Origin: Archivesica marissinica
Taxonomy: Eukaryota > Mollusca > Bivalvia > Venerida > Vesicomyidae
Assembly: GCA_014843695.1 (NCBI GenBank)
Contig: CM026404.1
Coordinates: forward strand, 86,830,712 to 86,894,711
Direction of reading: 5' to 3'
DNA length: 64,000 nt
Below the pieces are notes generated by a model. It was not told where the DNA came from and made no database searches. It worked only from the letters and a program-made list of their open reading frames with translations. Positions 1 to 10,900 of the stretch are shown here, piece after piece (the stretch's first letter is position 1; each line of letters begins with the position of its first letter). Made by a program: the position numbers and the translations under genes.

Positions 1-1188
1 ATGTATGTTGTGCACCTATTGTATTGTATTTGTCAATGTATGTTGTGCACCTATTGTATTGTATTTGTCAATGTATGTTGTGCACCTATTGTATTGTATT
101 TGTCAATGTATGTTGTGCACCTATTGTATTGTATTTGTCAATGTATGTTGTGCACCTATTGTATTTGTCAATGTATGTTGTGCACCTATCGTATTGTATT
201 TGTCAATGTATGTTGTGCACATATTGTATTTGTCAATGTATGTTGTACACCTATTGTATTGTATTTGTCAATCTATGTTGTACACCTATTGTATTTGTCA
301 ATGTATGTTGTGCACATATTGTATTTGTCAATGTAAGCTGTGCACCTATTGTATTTATCAATGTATGTTGTGCACCTATCATATTGTATTTGTCAATGTA
401 TGTTGTGCACATATTGTATTTGTCAATGTATGGTGCACCTATTGTATTGTATTTGTCAATGTATGTTGTACACCTATTGTATTGTATTTGTCAATGTATG
501 TTGTGCACCTATTGTATTGTATTTGTCAATGTATGTTGTACACCTATTGTATTGTATTTGTCAATGTATGTTGTACACCTATCGTATTGTATTTGTCAAT
601 GTATGTTGTGCACCTATTGTATTGTATTTGTCAATGTATGTTGTGCACCTATTGTATTGTATTTGTCAATGTATGTTGTGCACCTATTGTATTGTATTTG
701 TCAATGTATGTTGTGCACCTATTGTATTATATTTGTCAATGTATGTTGTGCACCTATTGTATTTGTCAATGTATGTTGTGCACCTATCGTATTGTATTTG
801 TCAATGTATGTTGTGCACATATTGTATTTGTCAATGTATGTTGTACACCTATTGTATTGTATTTGTCAATCTATGTTGTACACCTATTGTATTTGTCAAT
901 GTATGTTGTGCACATATTGTATTTGTCAATGTAAGCTGTGCACCTATTGTATTTATCAATGTATGTTGTGCACCTATCGTATTGTATTTGTCAATGTATG
1001 TTGTGCACCTATTGTATTTATCAATGTATGTTGTGCACCTATTGTATTGTATTTATCAATGTATGTTGTGCACCTATCATATTGTATTTATCAATCTATG
1101 TTGTGCACCTATCATATTGTATTTGTCAATGTATGGTGCACCTATCATATTGTATTTGTCAATGTATATTGTGCACCTATCATATCGG
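1..1188. repeat. 35/30-bp minisatellite, left block
   Basis: The unit contains tttgtcaatgtatgttgtgc followed by acctattgtattgta. A 30-bp variant lacks one tgtat. Variants include acatatt, tacacc and a shorter tggtgcacc copy. The array is open at the window start. It has no stop in any + frame because 35 is not a multiple of three and no register makes a stop, which explains the long apparent ORFs. Confidence 0.97.
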
Positions 1189-1189
1189 A

Positions 1190-1620
1190 CTGTCACATAC
1201 GGAGATAGAAGTTTCATGACTGCTGCCCCAAAACTTTGGAATTCTCTTCCATCAAATCTTAGAAGTGCAACAACATTATGTTCTTTCAAAAAGGCTTTGA
1301 AGACACACCTTTTTAAATGTGCATATGGAATAAATATCGAACTGTGTCTGTGCTCAATCAGGATTAAGACTGCAAATGAACACATTTTATTTAATTATTA
1401 CCTATATTTTAATTGTTATAATTTTAGATCCTAATATTTTATAGCATATTTAGAATCCATTGTAATTGTGTTTGCTAATTTTGTCTTGTTTTATCTCATT
1501 GTATGTGGAAGTTTTTATCAATATTTGTGATATTTTAGGCTGTAAAGCGCTTTTGAACGTTTTATTTTTAGATGAAAAGAGCGCTATATAAGTTTGGTAT
1601 ATAAGAATAATAATAATAAT
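1190..1620 (+). mobile_element. 3' end of a CR1/L2-like non-LTR retrotransposon
   Basis: The stretch encodes the end of a reverse-transcriptase ORF (YGDRSF, AAPKLWNSLPSNLRSA, SFKKALKTHLF), which is typical of CR1/L2-type LINE C-termini in invertebrates. It is followed by an AT-rich 3' UTR, the motif gcgctatataagt and an AAT microsatellite tail. It lies between two blocks of the same 35-bp minisatellite. The clade is inferred from remembered family motifs. Confidence 0.75.
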
Positions 1621-1858
1621 ATTGTATTTGTCAATGTATGTTGTGCACCTATTGTATTGCATTTGTCAATGTATGTTGTGCACCTATTGTATTGTATTTA
1701 TCAATGTATGTTGTGCACCTATTGTATTTGTCAATGTATGTTGTGCACCTATTGTATTGTATTTGTCAATGTATGTTGTGCACCTATTGTATTGTATTTG
1801 TCAATGTATGTTGTGCACCTATTGTATTTGTCAATGTATGTTGTGCACCTATTGTATT
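1618..1858. repeat. 35/30-bp minisatellite, right block
   Basis: About seven units identical in type to the block at 1-1188, resuming straight after the AAT tail of the LINE fragment. Confidence 0.95.
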
Positions 1859-1866
1859 GGATGTAA

Positions 1867-2249
1867 ACAAGATTTCCGCTGTATAACTTGCACATGAAAA
1901 TAACAATACACTAGACATTATTTCTCAAGATCTGCTAAAGTCATTCTTGATGTTTTCATGTTGTATCAAACTGCCTATCTTCGTCTTCTTCATTTCCTAA
2001 GGTACTGTTACTGAGCTCAACTCTTCAAGCTTGACCTCCAAAAATTGCATCATGAGAAGAATTAGTATACAGCATCAAGTGTATTGAACACATGTTTAAT
2101 GTTTATCAGGCAGGGTTGTTGCTTAATGGCAGAGGTCACCATGACCTGCACACTAGTCCATCAAACCTAGGTTCAAAGGCCGCTGCAGAGTAGGAAAAAA
2201 TCAATGATACAATCATGTCCAGTATATGGTAAAATATATTTATAGGGGA
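1867..2249. other. Unassigned intergenic stretch
   Basis: No gene, RNA or repeat match was recognised between the 35-bp and 48-bp arrays. Confidence 0.5.
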
Positions 2250-2966
2250 GCATGCCCTCAAACCCCACTAACCACCTCACACCCACAGTGCTCACTTGCT
2301 CTCCTTCAAACCTCGCTAGCCACCTCACACCCACAGTGCTCACTTGCTCTCCTTCAAACCCCACTAGCCACCTCACACCCACAGTGCTCACTTGCTCTCC
2401 TTCAAACCCCACTAGCCACCTCACACCCACAGTGCTCACCTGCTCTCCTTCAAACCCCGCTAGCCACATCACACCCAGTGCTCACTTGCTCTCCTTCAAA
2501 CCCCGCTAGCCACCTCACACCCACAGTGCTCACCTGCTCTCCTTCAAACCCTGCTAGCCACGTCATACCCACAGTGCTCACTTGCTCTCCTTCAAACCCC
2601 GCTAGCCACCTCACACCCACTGTGCTCACCTGCTCTCCTTCAAACCCCACTAGCCACCACACACCCACAGTGCTCACTTGATCTCCTTCAAACCCCACTA
2701 GCCACCTCACACCCACAGTGCTCACTTGCTCTCCTTCAAACCCCACTAGCCACCTCACACCCACAGTGCTCACATGCTCTCCTTCAAACCCCACTAGCCA
2801 CCTCACACCCACAGTTCTCACTTGCTCTCCTTCAAACCCCACTAACCACCTCACACCCACAGTGCTCACCTGCTCTCCTTCAAACCCCACTAGCCACCTC
2901 ACACCCACAGTGCTCACTTGCTCTCCTTCAAACCCCAATAGCTACCTCACACCCACAGTGCTCATT
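2250..2966. repeat. 48-bp minisatellite, about 15 copies
   Basis: The unit includes cctcacacccacagtgctca and ctctccttcaaaccccacta. At 48 bases it keeps frame, so both strands show repetitive ORFs (TPTVLTCSPSN type). One unit near 2470 is 3 bases short. There is no start context or conserved domain, so it is not called as a gene. Confidence 0.96.
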
Positions 2967-2972
2967 GCTCTA

Positions 2973-3317
2973 ATTAAACTTCTCCCTTGCATACCTTAAA
3001 CTTCTCCCTTGCATACCTTAAACGTCTCCCTTGCATACCTTAAACGTCTCCCTTGCATACCTTAAACTTCTCCCTTGCATACCTTAAACTTCTCCCTTGC
3101 ATACCTTAAACGTCTCCCTTGCATACGTTAAACGTCTCCCTTGCATACCTTAAACTTCTCCCTTGCATACCTTAAACTTCTCCCTTGCATACCTTAAACG
3201 TCTCCCTTGCATACGTTAAACGTCTCCCTTGCATACCTTAAACTTCTCCCTTGCATACCTTAAACGTCTCCCTTGCATACCTTAAACTTCTCCCTTGCAT
3301 ACCTTAAACTTCTCCCT
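2973..3317. repeat. 22-bp minisatellite, about 15 copies
   Basis: The unit is ttaaacttctcccttgcat plus acc, with cgt/ctt and acc/acg variants. It abuts the 48-bp array with almost no spacer. Confidence 0.96.
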
Positions 3318-4084
3318 ATCTGGAAGGTCTAGCTGAAGTACTGACCTTGAGGTTATAAATTCTCAATCTCAGTCTAAACCGTTCTGACCCACCTTTAACA
3401 TGAGCCACAACAACACAGGTATTTTCAAAGGATGTGTGCCTTTCCCTCCCACTCAGAGATGCATGCAACATGCCTGGATTCCAGTCGGTCGATTTGTCAT
3501 CTCTTTTTTTTACTACTGGTAACTCACCATATACTGAGCAAAACTAGAAATGTCCCTCCATGCTTAAGTAAACGAAAGTGATTAATATAAGTTGTTAAAA
3601 CTTGCTTCGCAATCGTTGTAAAAGAAATAAAGTTTTAAAAAAAAGAGTAAAGATTCCTCTATTATTGTCGTAAACTAAAACGGCTATCAGATCTTGAATG
3701 TTGTCTATTTGGTGGTTGGCAGAAAATATAATTGCTGGACTATTGAACCCAAGCTAAGATGCAACCACAAATCATAAACATGTAGAGAACAGGAACAGAT
3801 AAACAATCCACATGAATGCATATCACTTACATGCCATGTATACAAATCCAAAACACAGGTGAAGACTATGGAAAGCCAGAACTAGTAGAATTAAATGTCA
3901 ACAGAACTAGAAACTAGTCACTCCTATATATATGCAAGTAGAAAGACACATTCCCCCCTAGGTGCAGTGCAGTTGTAAGTTCCATGTAGGGCAGTACCGG
4001 TAGTTAGGTTAGTTACTTTCACCCTTTCTCTGCTGAAAATGAGTTTGTTCGTATTTTCAAAAAGAATAGAGCCAGATCAGTGGC
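3318..4084. other. Intergenic stretch with a SINE-B tail
   Basis: At 3568-3636 there is a truncated SINE 3' end (gtgattaatataagttgtta, then aaacttgcttcgcaatcg). At 3478-3500 there is a diverged ttccagtcggtcgattt terminus like the element at 16977. Nothing else was recognised. Confidence 0.6.
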
Positions 4085-4364
4085 ACATGATTCCCTGGGC
4101 TGGCTGCTTAACCCTTTCAACACCACAGACCTCTATATAGGCTTACAAAAAGTGTAGATCCAGATGAGCCGGCTCGTGACGAGCCGTCTCATCAGGATCT
4201 GCACTTTTTGCAAGTAGTATTACTAATTTTAGACAAAAATTACCCATCTTGATAAATGAACTGGTCCGAATGTAATTTTCTTATTCATTTATTGGTCTAA
4301 GAATATCATGGACCAGTCCATGTCAGTTACTTGGTGTTGAAAGAGTTAAGACAGGTTTGACTGT
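4068..4364. mobile_element. Tc1-type MITE fragment interrupted by a TTAA MITE
   Basis: The left piece (ttccctgggctggctgctt) and the right piece (aagacaggtttgactgta) together match the right end of the intact element at 24608-24786. A TTAA-flanked MITE splits them at the sequence ctgcTTAA, so the TTAA element arrived later. Confidence 0.75.
4108..4349. mobile_element. piggyBac-like MITE (TTAA-flanked), copy 1
   Basis: TTAA at 4108-4111 and 4346-4349 flank an element that starts ccctttcaacaccacagacc and ends as its inverted counterpart (ttggtgttgaaagag). Its middle holds an inverted repeat around gatgagccggctcgtgacga. TTAA target duplication and CCC termini are hallmarks of piggyBac; no transposase is present. 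Confidence 0.85.
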
Positions 4365-4403
4365 ATATGCAATTCATACAATGCAAGTTTGTTTACAAAG
4401 TGC

Positions 4404-4534
4404 TGATGTCTTTCTTCTGAAAGATTCTGCAAAATGTTTGTCTTTCTTCTGAAAGATTCTGCAAAATGTTTGTTTTTTTTCTGAAAGATTCTGCAAAATG
4501 TTTGTCTTTCTTCTGAAAGATTCCGCAAAATGTT
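4404..4534. repeat. 33-bp minisatellite, four copies
   Basis: The unit is cttctgaaagattctgcaaa plus atgtttgtcttt, repeated four times with small changes. Confidence 0.93.
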
Positions 4535-4540
4535 TTTGAC

Positions 4541-5000
4541 ATTCCAGTATACCGCACAACACCTATAATATATGTCAGCCATATAATTATAGTAAATATA
4601 AATTATACACTCAACCAAATTCCTAATCGGTCACCCGGTGTTTTATTATATTTGTAATACTACTGTAATAACATTTTATTCTAGTTTATTATACAGCAAT
4701 TCATTGCATAAAGATCTGTAAATAAATGTATCAAATAAGATGATATGAATATCGATATTACATTGTATATCAGGGCTCATTCTAGAGGGTGATGTGGGTG
4801 AAATAGTCACCCTAGGGACCGTGACTTCACCTCTGGGGGCTCACATTCTTCCTTTTTTTTTTTTTTTACAATTTTCATACAGAATTTTGTCCAGTAAGAT
4901 AGATAGACTGGTCCATTATAAAGCACTCCTTCTATTCAAATGTTGTATGTAATGGTCATACTTAAGCCTGTGTTCCAGTCTGTCGATTTTTCACTTTTTA
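4541..5000. other. AT-rich intergenic stretch to the gap edge
   Basis: No gene was seen. The last 35 bases (ttccagtctgtcgatttttc and on) match the terminus of the short element at 16977-17124, cut off by the gap. Confidence 0.55.
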
Positions 5001-6000
5001 NNNNNNNNNNNNNNNNNNNNNNNNNNNNNNNNNNNNNNNNNNNNNNNNNNNNNNNNNNNNNNNNNNNNNNNNNNNNNNNNNNNNNNNNNNNNNNNNNNNN
5101 NNNNNNNNNNNNNNNNNNNNNNNNNNNNNNNNNNNNNNNNNNNNNNNNNNNNNNNNNNNNNNNNNNNNNNNNNNNNNNNNNNNNNNNNNNNNNNNNNNNN
5201 NNNNNNNNNNNNNNNNNNNNNNNNNNNNNNNNNNNNNNNNNNNNNNNNNNNNNNNNNNNNNNNNNNNNNNNNNNNNNNNNNNNNNNNNNNNNNNNNNNNN
5301 NNNNNNNNNNNNNNNNNNNNNNNNNNNNNNNNNNNNNNNNNNNNNNNNNNNNNNNNNNNNNNNNNNNNNNNNNNNNNNNNNNNNNNNNNNNNNNNNNNNN
5401 NNNNNNNNNNNNNNNNNNNNNNNNNNNNNNNNNNNNNNNNNNNNNNNNNNNNNNNNNNNNNNNNNNNNNNNNNNNNNNNNNNNNNNNNNNNNNNNNNNNN
5501 NNNNNNNNNNNNNNNNNNNNNNNNNNNNNNNNNNNNNNNNNNNNNNNNNNNNNNNNNNNNNNNNNNNNNNNNNNNNNNNNNNNNNNNNNNNNNNNNNNNN
5601 NNNNNNNNNNNNNNNNNNNNNNNNNNNNNNNNNNNNNNNNNNNNNNNNNNNNNNNNNNNNNNNNNNNNNNNNNNNNNNNNNNNNNNNNNNNNNNNNNNNN
5701 NNNNNNNNNNNNNNNNNNNNNNNNNNNNNNNNNNNNNNNNNNNNNNNNNNNNNNNNNNNNNNNNNNNNNNNNNNNNNNNNNNNNNNNNNNNNNNNNNNNN
5801 NNNNNNNNNNNNNNNNNNNNNNNNNNNNNNNNNNNNNNNNNNNNNNNNNNNNNNNNNNNNNNNNNNNNNNNNNNNNNNNNNNNNNNNNNNNNNNNNNNNN
5901 NNNNNNNNNNNNNNNNNNNNNNNNNNNNNNNNNNNNNNNNNNNNNNNNNNNNNNNNNNNNNNNNNNNNNNNNNNNNNNNNNNNNNNNNNNNNNNNNNNNN
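5001..6000. other. Assembly gap (1000 N)
   Basis: Exactly 1000 N. It is bordered on the right by a 43-bp array and on the left by unique sequence, so it probably hides more of that array and its left edge. Confidence 0.98.
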
Positions 6001-6699
6001 ATCCCGACCATAAGAAGAACGTGTCTGCAGCATAGACTATTATATCCCGACCATAAGAAGAACGTGTCTGCAGCATAGACTAGTATATCCCGACCATAAG
6101 AAGAACGTGTCTGCAGCATAGACTATTATATCCCGACCATAAGAAGAACGTGTCTGCAGCATAGACTATTATATCCCGACCATAAGAAGAACGTGTCTGC
6201 AGCATAGACTATTATATCCCGACCATAAGAAGAACGTGTCTGCAGCATAGACTAGTATATCCCGACCATAAGAAGAACGTGTCTGCAGCATAGACTATTA
6301 TATCCCGACCATAAGAAGAACGTGTCTGCAGCATAGACTATTATATCCCGACCATAAGAAGAACGTGTCTGCAGCATAGACTATTATATCCCGACCATAA
6401 GAAGAACGTGTCTGCAGCATAGACTATTATATCCCGACCATAAGAAGAACGTGTCTGCAGCATAGACTATTATATCCCGACCATAAGAAGAACGTGTCTG
6501 CAGCATAGACTATTATATCCCGACCATAAGAAGAACGTGTCTGCAGCATAGACTATTATATCCCGACCATAAGAAGAACGTGTCTGCAGCATAGACTATT
6601 ATATCCCGACCATAAGAAGAACGTGTCTGCAGCATAGACTATTATATCCCGACCATAAGAAGAACGTGTCTGCAGCATAGACTATTATATCCCGACATA
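6001..6699. repeat. 43-bp minisatellite, about 16 nearly identical copies
   Basis: The unit is atcccgaccataagaagaac plus gtgtctgcagcatagactattat. The only common change is attat/agtat. The near-identity suggests recent expansion or homogenisation. Confidence 0.97.
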
Positions 6700-7198
6700 A
6701 ATATGTCTATTCTGCTGTGCTTTTTCTTGTTGTTGTTGTTTCTAGGTAGTGCCTGTGCATTAGCATTATGTACGAGGCGATCGAAGAATAAATTCGTCCA
6801 TTATGATCGTGCAATCATCACGAGGAAGATAAAAAACAAAGCAGTCCAAGGCAGTCCAAGGCAGTCCCAATTTTAAGAAAAAAACAGACACGGGTATCAG
6901 ATACAGCTGGTCCACCGTCGACATCAATTATGGCGATGTTTAGACGAACAATTGGAATAGAGCCCGTGTTTGATTTTCTTCCGCCGAAGAATCAGAGCAA
7001 TTACAGGTGATTATCTATCTCATGATCTAGTATCGTCACAGGTGATTATCTACGTTAACGATAGAGGTAGCTAGGAGGCAAATTATGTGCAGGCCCGGGT
7101 ATAGAATGTTGAGTGAGCGTAGCGAACGAGGTTGCTAGGGGTCCGAGGGGCATGCATATAGACTAGTTGTCGTCGTCGCGACATCTCCGCGATTATTT
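6700..7198. other. Intergenic stretch, no confident gene
   Basis: A short open stretch from the ATG at 6930 (FDFLPPKNQSNYR) ends at cag|gtgatt and looks exon-like, but no compatible downstream exon was found. The motif atctatctcatgatctagta occurs here (about 7013) and again near 7768. Confidence 0.4.
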
Positions 7199-7444
7199 TA
7201 TTTGTATTAGTTCATACAAATTTATTTTAGCTCGATTGCGAAACAAGTTCTTATAACTTATACTAATCACTCTCGAGACCTCATTCCTGATGGAATCCAG
7301 GAGGGAGAGAGAAGAGGCATGTGGAATTTAAATGCCTTGCCTAAGGACACAATCGTAACGGCTCCAGCGGGGCTCGAACTCCGGACCTTTCGCATGTGAA
7401 GCGAATGCGCTACCACTGAGCTATCACGACTTCCATATTTGTAT
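7199..7444 (-). mobile_element. SINE-A (tRNA-headed), full copy
   Basis: Read on the - strand it starts ggaagtcgtgatagctcagt (A box), has a B-box-like gttcgagcccc and ends in the shared tail agtgattagtataagttata. A 9-base target duplication tatttgtat flanks it at 7199-7207 and 7436-7444. Confidence 0.85.
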
Positions 7445-7619
7445 GCATTAACTGACTATGCCTATCCATGGGCTGAAGGTATAATGATTAGTATCTATTA
7501 TACATTAGTATAGGTCTAGGACAGGAATATCTAGGTCTATTATAGTAAAATATATAATAAATAAAATTTGTCAAAATGATGTGCAGGCCCAGGCCTGTTG
7601 GCCTAATGGCAGCTACGCG

Positions 7620-7750
7620 CCTGGCAGTAACGAAATATACAATTGGCAGTAATCTTGGGGCAGTATTATGGACATTAGGGTTAAATTTGATCTTTAATTG
7701 AAGAGTATTATACTTTTCAGCTTTAGTTTACTGCCACTATCCCTAACCGA
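7620..7750. repeat. Dispersed repeat, copy 1
   Basis: The stretch from cagtaacgaaatatacaatt to cagctttagtttactgccac is repeated, with changes, at 11139-11290. The ggcagtaa and ttactgcc ends are inverted, which suggests a small MITE. Confidence 0.6.
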
Positions 7751-7751
7751 G

Positions 7752-8217
7752 CCACTATCCCTAACCGAATATCTATCTCATGATCTAGTATCGACAACAT
7801 CCCTGATATCGGCCGGTACCTATTTTCGGCGATTTTTGTCCTTTCTATTTAAAACAGGTACTTATGGTTTCACATATTACTTATCAAAGAGCAAACTGCG
7901 CGTAAAAGCAGATACATTTTCACATTTTATTTGAAAGTATGCAAATGTTGATGTTTTCATTAATCCCATTTATGTGTTGCCTACAAATCCCTTAAACAGA
8001 GGTCAATATAAAGAAATATGTGTTTGTTTTTGTAAACAGAAATTGCATCGTCTGCTGAGGAAGGTCATGTGAAAGTTGTGCGAAAATGTCATAATGCGCA
8101 TTTTACAGATCAATTCAAATATAGTGTTCCTCTTACAGCTTTTTAACATTTTTTCTTCAAAAATACTATTGTCCAAGATATTTCTTATTTATGCTAATTC
8201 AGTTTCATCCAGTTCTT
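7752..8217. other. Unassigned intergenic stretch
   Basis: AT-rich sequence with no gene or repeat match recognised. Confidence 0.45.
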
Positions 8218-8229
8218 TTCCAAATTCAG

Positions 8230-8352
8230 CCTGGCGTCTATTCACCAGGTGCACTGACACATGCATATCATGATGTTAAAGACATGGGTTTGCCAATAAA
8301 ATCGGCAGCAAGACGGTATGGTGTGCCACTCTTCACATTAAGTGACATTTCT
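8230..8352 (+). pseudogene. Remnant of a psq/pogo-type helix-turn-helix domain
   Basis: One frame reads ALTHAYHDVKDMGLPIKSAA followed by RRYGVPLFTLSD. It resembles the psq-type HTH found at the N-terminus of Tigger/pogo transposases and some host regulators (a helix, PIxxAAxxYGVPxxTL, then D). It is preceded by an acceptor-like caaattcag and loses similarity after LSD, with no full gene around it. Transposon fossil or isolated exon cannot be separated here. Confidence 0.4.
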
Positions 8353-8359
8353 CTCCATG

Positions 8360-9000
8360 TCACAACTTACCTCATATTGAAGAGTAATCATAATTTGTTG
8401 GGTGCTAAATTGCTCCATTTCGAGTAACAATTATTACTATGCCTAATGTTAATTAGCTTTTTGGAACTTAACTGTAATCAACATTTCTGTTACATGAATT
8501 TTCAAGGTCGGCCGATAATAGGTACTTTTTTCAATGCCATGTTGAAATCACAAGCAAGTGAAAGTATATTTTATTTTGAACATTTGTTATGCAATCTCAG
8601 TTTAGACAATTGCATTAAATGCAGAAATGATCATTTTACTTAGTAATAGTATTCCACTTGCCGTAAAAGAGACTGACTAGAAGACATTCACCGAAAAGCA
8701 TTAGACGGCCGATTACCGGTACGCCAATGGTATTTCTATCTTCCACCTCTATCTGTATAAATATCATGTGGAGACCAATACTGGCATGTTACATTGACAG
8801 AGAGTGCGTACAATTAGTAGTAAGACTGTCGAAGGCTTCCAGTAATTGAGCGCTGACGGTGTGTTAGGCTAGGTGGTTCCACTTTACTATTGTTTTGTTA
8901 AAGAATTGCTGTTTGAATGCTTGACAATGAAGCGCTTGGAATTGTTAGTTTGCAATGGGGTCCTAGATAGTATGGCGCATCCTACTGACAAAGGTGTTAG
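8360..9000. other. Unassigned intergenic stretch
   Basis: No gene was recognised. A short open stretch after ttttcaag at 8508 (GRPIIGTFFNAM) could belong with the HTH remnant, but this is speculative. Confidence 0.4.
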
Positions 9001-9005
9001 TAGTG

Positions 9006-9090
9006 GCATCCATGGTCCAGTGGTAGAGTGTCAGATTTTGATTTGAATGGTCCCGGGTTCGATACTCGTTCAGGCCAGTCCCTAGTTGTT
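9006..9090 (+). mobile_element. SINE-F head fragment
   Basis: A tRNA-like head: catggtccagtggtagagtg (A box) and gggttcgatactc (B box). The anticodon arm does not pair well and the rest of the element is missing. Confidence 0.6.
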
Positions 9091-9524
9091 CTGCATAGCT
9101 GCTTTTAAATTTCTAACCAAACTTATTTTTCATTACTAAAGATTCAGTGCATAGCTACCAATTTCATATTGGTGCGACATAGCTGGCAGGTCAAGATCTT
9201 GTCTGTCGACAACGACCCAATGAACTTGGCACAGAGACCTACTATATGATACACTTATACAAACTTCAGTGTCATTGTCGATATTTCTCCGTTACTAATA
9301 GCCATGCTATCGTAATGATAATTATAAAACTAATTGGTGGATGTATAAATAACAACTGGTAGACATAACGAGTCACGGTGGCGAATCCACCATTATTGGT
9401 GAGACATTTTGACCTATTGGTCGATTATCTATGCCCACTCGCTCATGATATTTTGCTTTTAGCCTCTCGTCCTTTAAAACTTCTTTGCTGTTTAATGTGC
9501 AACATGTCTACATCTACATTGTGT
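9091..9524. other. Unassigned intergenic stretch
   Basis: No gene or repeat match was recognised. Confidence 0.45.
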
Positions 9525-9745
9525 GGCGTCCGTGGTCTAGTGGTAGAGCATCGGATTTGGAATCGAACGGTCCTGGGTTCGATACTTTCAGGCCATGTAT
9601 GTAGTGTCATTTAGCAAGGCACCTCACACACATTGCTTAGTACTGGTTAACCACTTAGGTCGGCTAAGCCTACCCAGGAAAACATGTCTAGGTCCCCGCA
9701 AGGGGTTTGACATTAAAGGAACATACATACATACATCCTCGCAAG
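9525..9745 (+). mobile_element. SINE-F (tRNA-headed)
   Basis: The head is gtccgtggtctagtggtaga with the B box gggttcgatac. The body is cattgcttagtactggttaa, and the 3' end is gcaaggggtttgacattaaa followed by an acatac microsatellite. Confidence 0.75.
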
Positions 9746-9825
9746 GAGTTGGACATTAAAGGAAGATTGATAGATAAAACCAATCTTCCATCTGGTTAAC
9801 CTGTAACCCTTTAAATGCTAACTAA

Positions 9826-9896
9826 ATTGGAAGGAATGTGCAAGCCACATAGATCCAGATCAGCCGCGGAGCCATGCCGCATCTGATCACGATCTA
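9826..9896. mobile_element. Diverged relative of the TTAA MITE core
   Basis: taaccctttaaatgc starts the stretch and agatccagatcagccgcgga continues it, resembling the left half and inverted core of the TTAA MITEs, then breaks off at the 29-bp array. Confidence 0.45.
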
Positions 9897-10122
9897 TGTT
9901 GTTCCTGAAGTGTCTTGTTAGACAATATTGTTCCTGAAGTGTCTTGTTAGAAAATGTTGTTCATGAAGTGTCTTGTTAGACAATATTGTTCATGAAGTGT
10001 CTTGTTAGACGATATTGTTCATGAAGTGTCTTGTTAGAAAATATTGTTCATGAAGTGTCTTGTTAGACAATATTGTTCCTGAAGTGTCTTGTTAGAAAAT
10101 GTTGTTCCTGAAGTGTCTTGTT
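9897..10122. repeat. 29-bp minisatellite, about eight copies
   Basis: The unit is ttgttcctgaagtgtcttgt plus tagacaata, with cct/cat and acaata/aaaatg variants. Confidence 0.95.
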
Positions 10123-10164
10123 GGAATCCAAAAATGTTCAGTGGAAGGAGCAAAAGATAATAAA

Positions 10165-10304
10165 TTGTGTTTTACGTTTATTTATCGTCGCTACCGGTTG
10201 CCCAATCTGTCCCCCATCTGACTAATAAAATTAACAGTCTTTCTGATCGGACATTAAACCTAGGTCTCGTGTCAGTGCTTTACACCATCAACGTAAAAGA
10301 ATCC
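10165..10304. mobile_element. Two SINE-E fragments in opposite orientation
   Basis: 10165-10210 is the - strand 3' tail (gttttacgtttatttatcgt). 10214-10304 is a + strand body piece (taataaaattaacagtcttt and the gctttacaccatcaacgtaa segment). The head is missing, so this is a rearranged copy. Confidence 0.6.
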
Positions 10305-10412
10305 AATCCATAGAGAGAGAGAATGTGTAAGAAATCTGACTCTAAAACAATAAATATTACCAAAATTGGTAAAAGTGTTTTATTTCCAAGTAAACAACAT
10401 TAATCACTCAAC

Positions 10413-10694
10413 CACGGATAACCCGCTTGCAGGCTGGATAACCCGCTTGCAGGCCGGATAACCCGCTTGCAGGCCGGATAACCCGCTTGCAGGCCGGATA
10501 ACCCGCTTGCAGGCCGGATAACCCGCTTGCAGGCCGGATAAACCGCTTGCAGACCGGATAACCCGCTTGCAGACCGGATAACCCGCTTGCAGGCCGGATA
10601 ACCCGCTTGCAGGCCGGATAACCCGCTTGCAGGCCGGATAACCCGCTTGTAGGCCGGATAACCCGCTTGCAGACCGGATAACCCGCTTGCAGGT
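10413..10694. repeat. 20-bp minisatellite, 14 copies
   Basis: The unit is cggataacccgcttgcaggc with aggc/agac variants. The period in protein terms is 60 bases, which creates repetitive apparent proteins on the - strand. No gene is implied. Confidence 0.97.
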
Positions 10695-10900
10695 CGATCT
10701 AATAAAAAACATGGCAAACCCTTCCCAACATACAGGATACAGAAACTGAGATTCGCACATCTGTTTTGGATATTAACAGGTTTACAAACAATTGTACCGT
10801 ACATTGTGATTGTTGCGAGGGATTTCATTTATGTTAAATGTTTAGGGATTTTTTTCTAGAGCATCAATAAAGGAATGGGCAATGAAAAACATGGTATATT

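Noticed and set aside
1..1434. Long overlapping ORFs rich in Cys, Tyr, Val and Leu at the window start
   Set aside because: They are three frames of the same 35/30-bp minisatellite; openness in all frames is a property of the unit. Only the tail of one frame, in the LINE 3' end, carries a real protein signal.
2226..2999. Repetitive proteins of TPTVLTCSPSN type on both strands
   Set aside because: Produced by the 48-bp repeat, whose length is a multiple of three. No signal peptide, domain or splice context.
4936..6119. Long ORFs spanning the first gap
   Set aside because: Mostly N; the real ends are 43-bp repeat or unique DNA with no protein resemblance.
6930..7008. A coding first exon starting MAMFRRTIGIEP
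   Set aside because: The donor-like cag|gtgatt is attractive, but its phase does not join the HTH piece at 8230 or any other open segment I could find, and no family was recognised.
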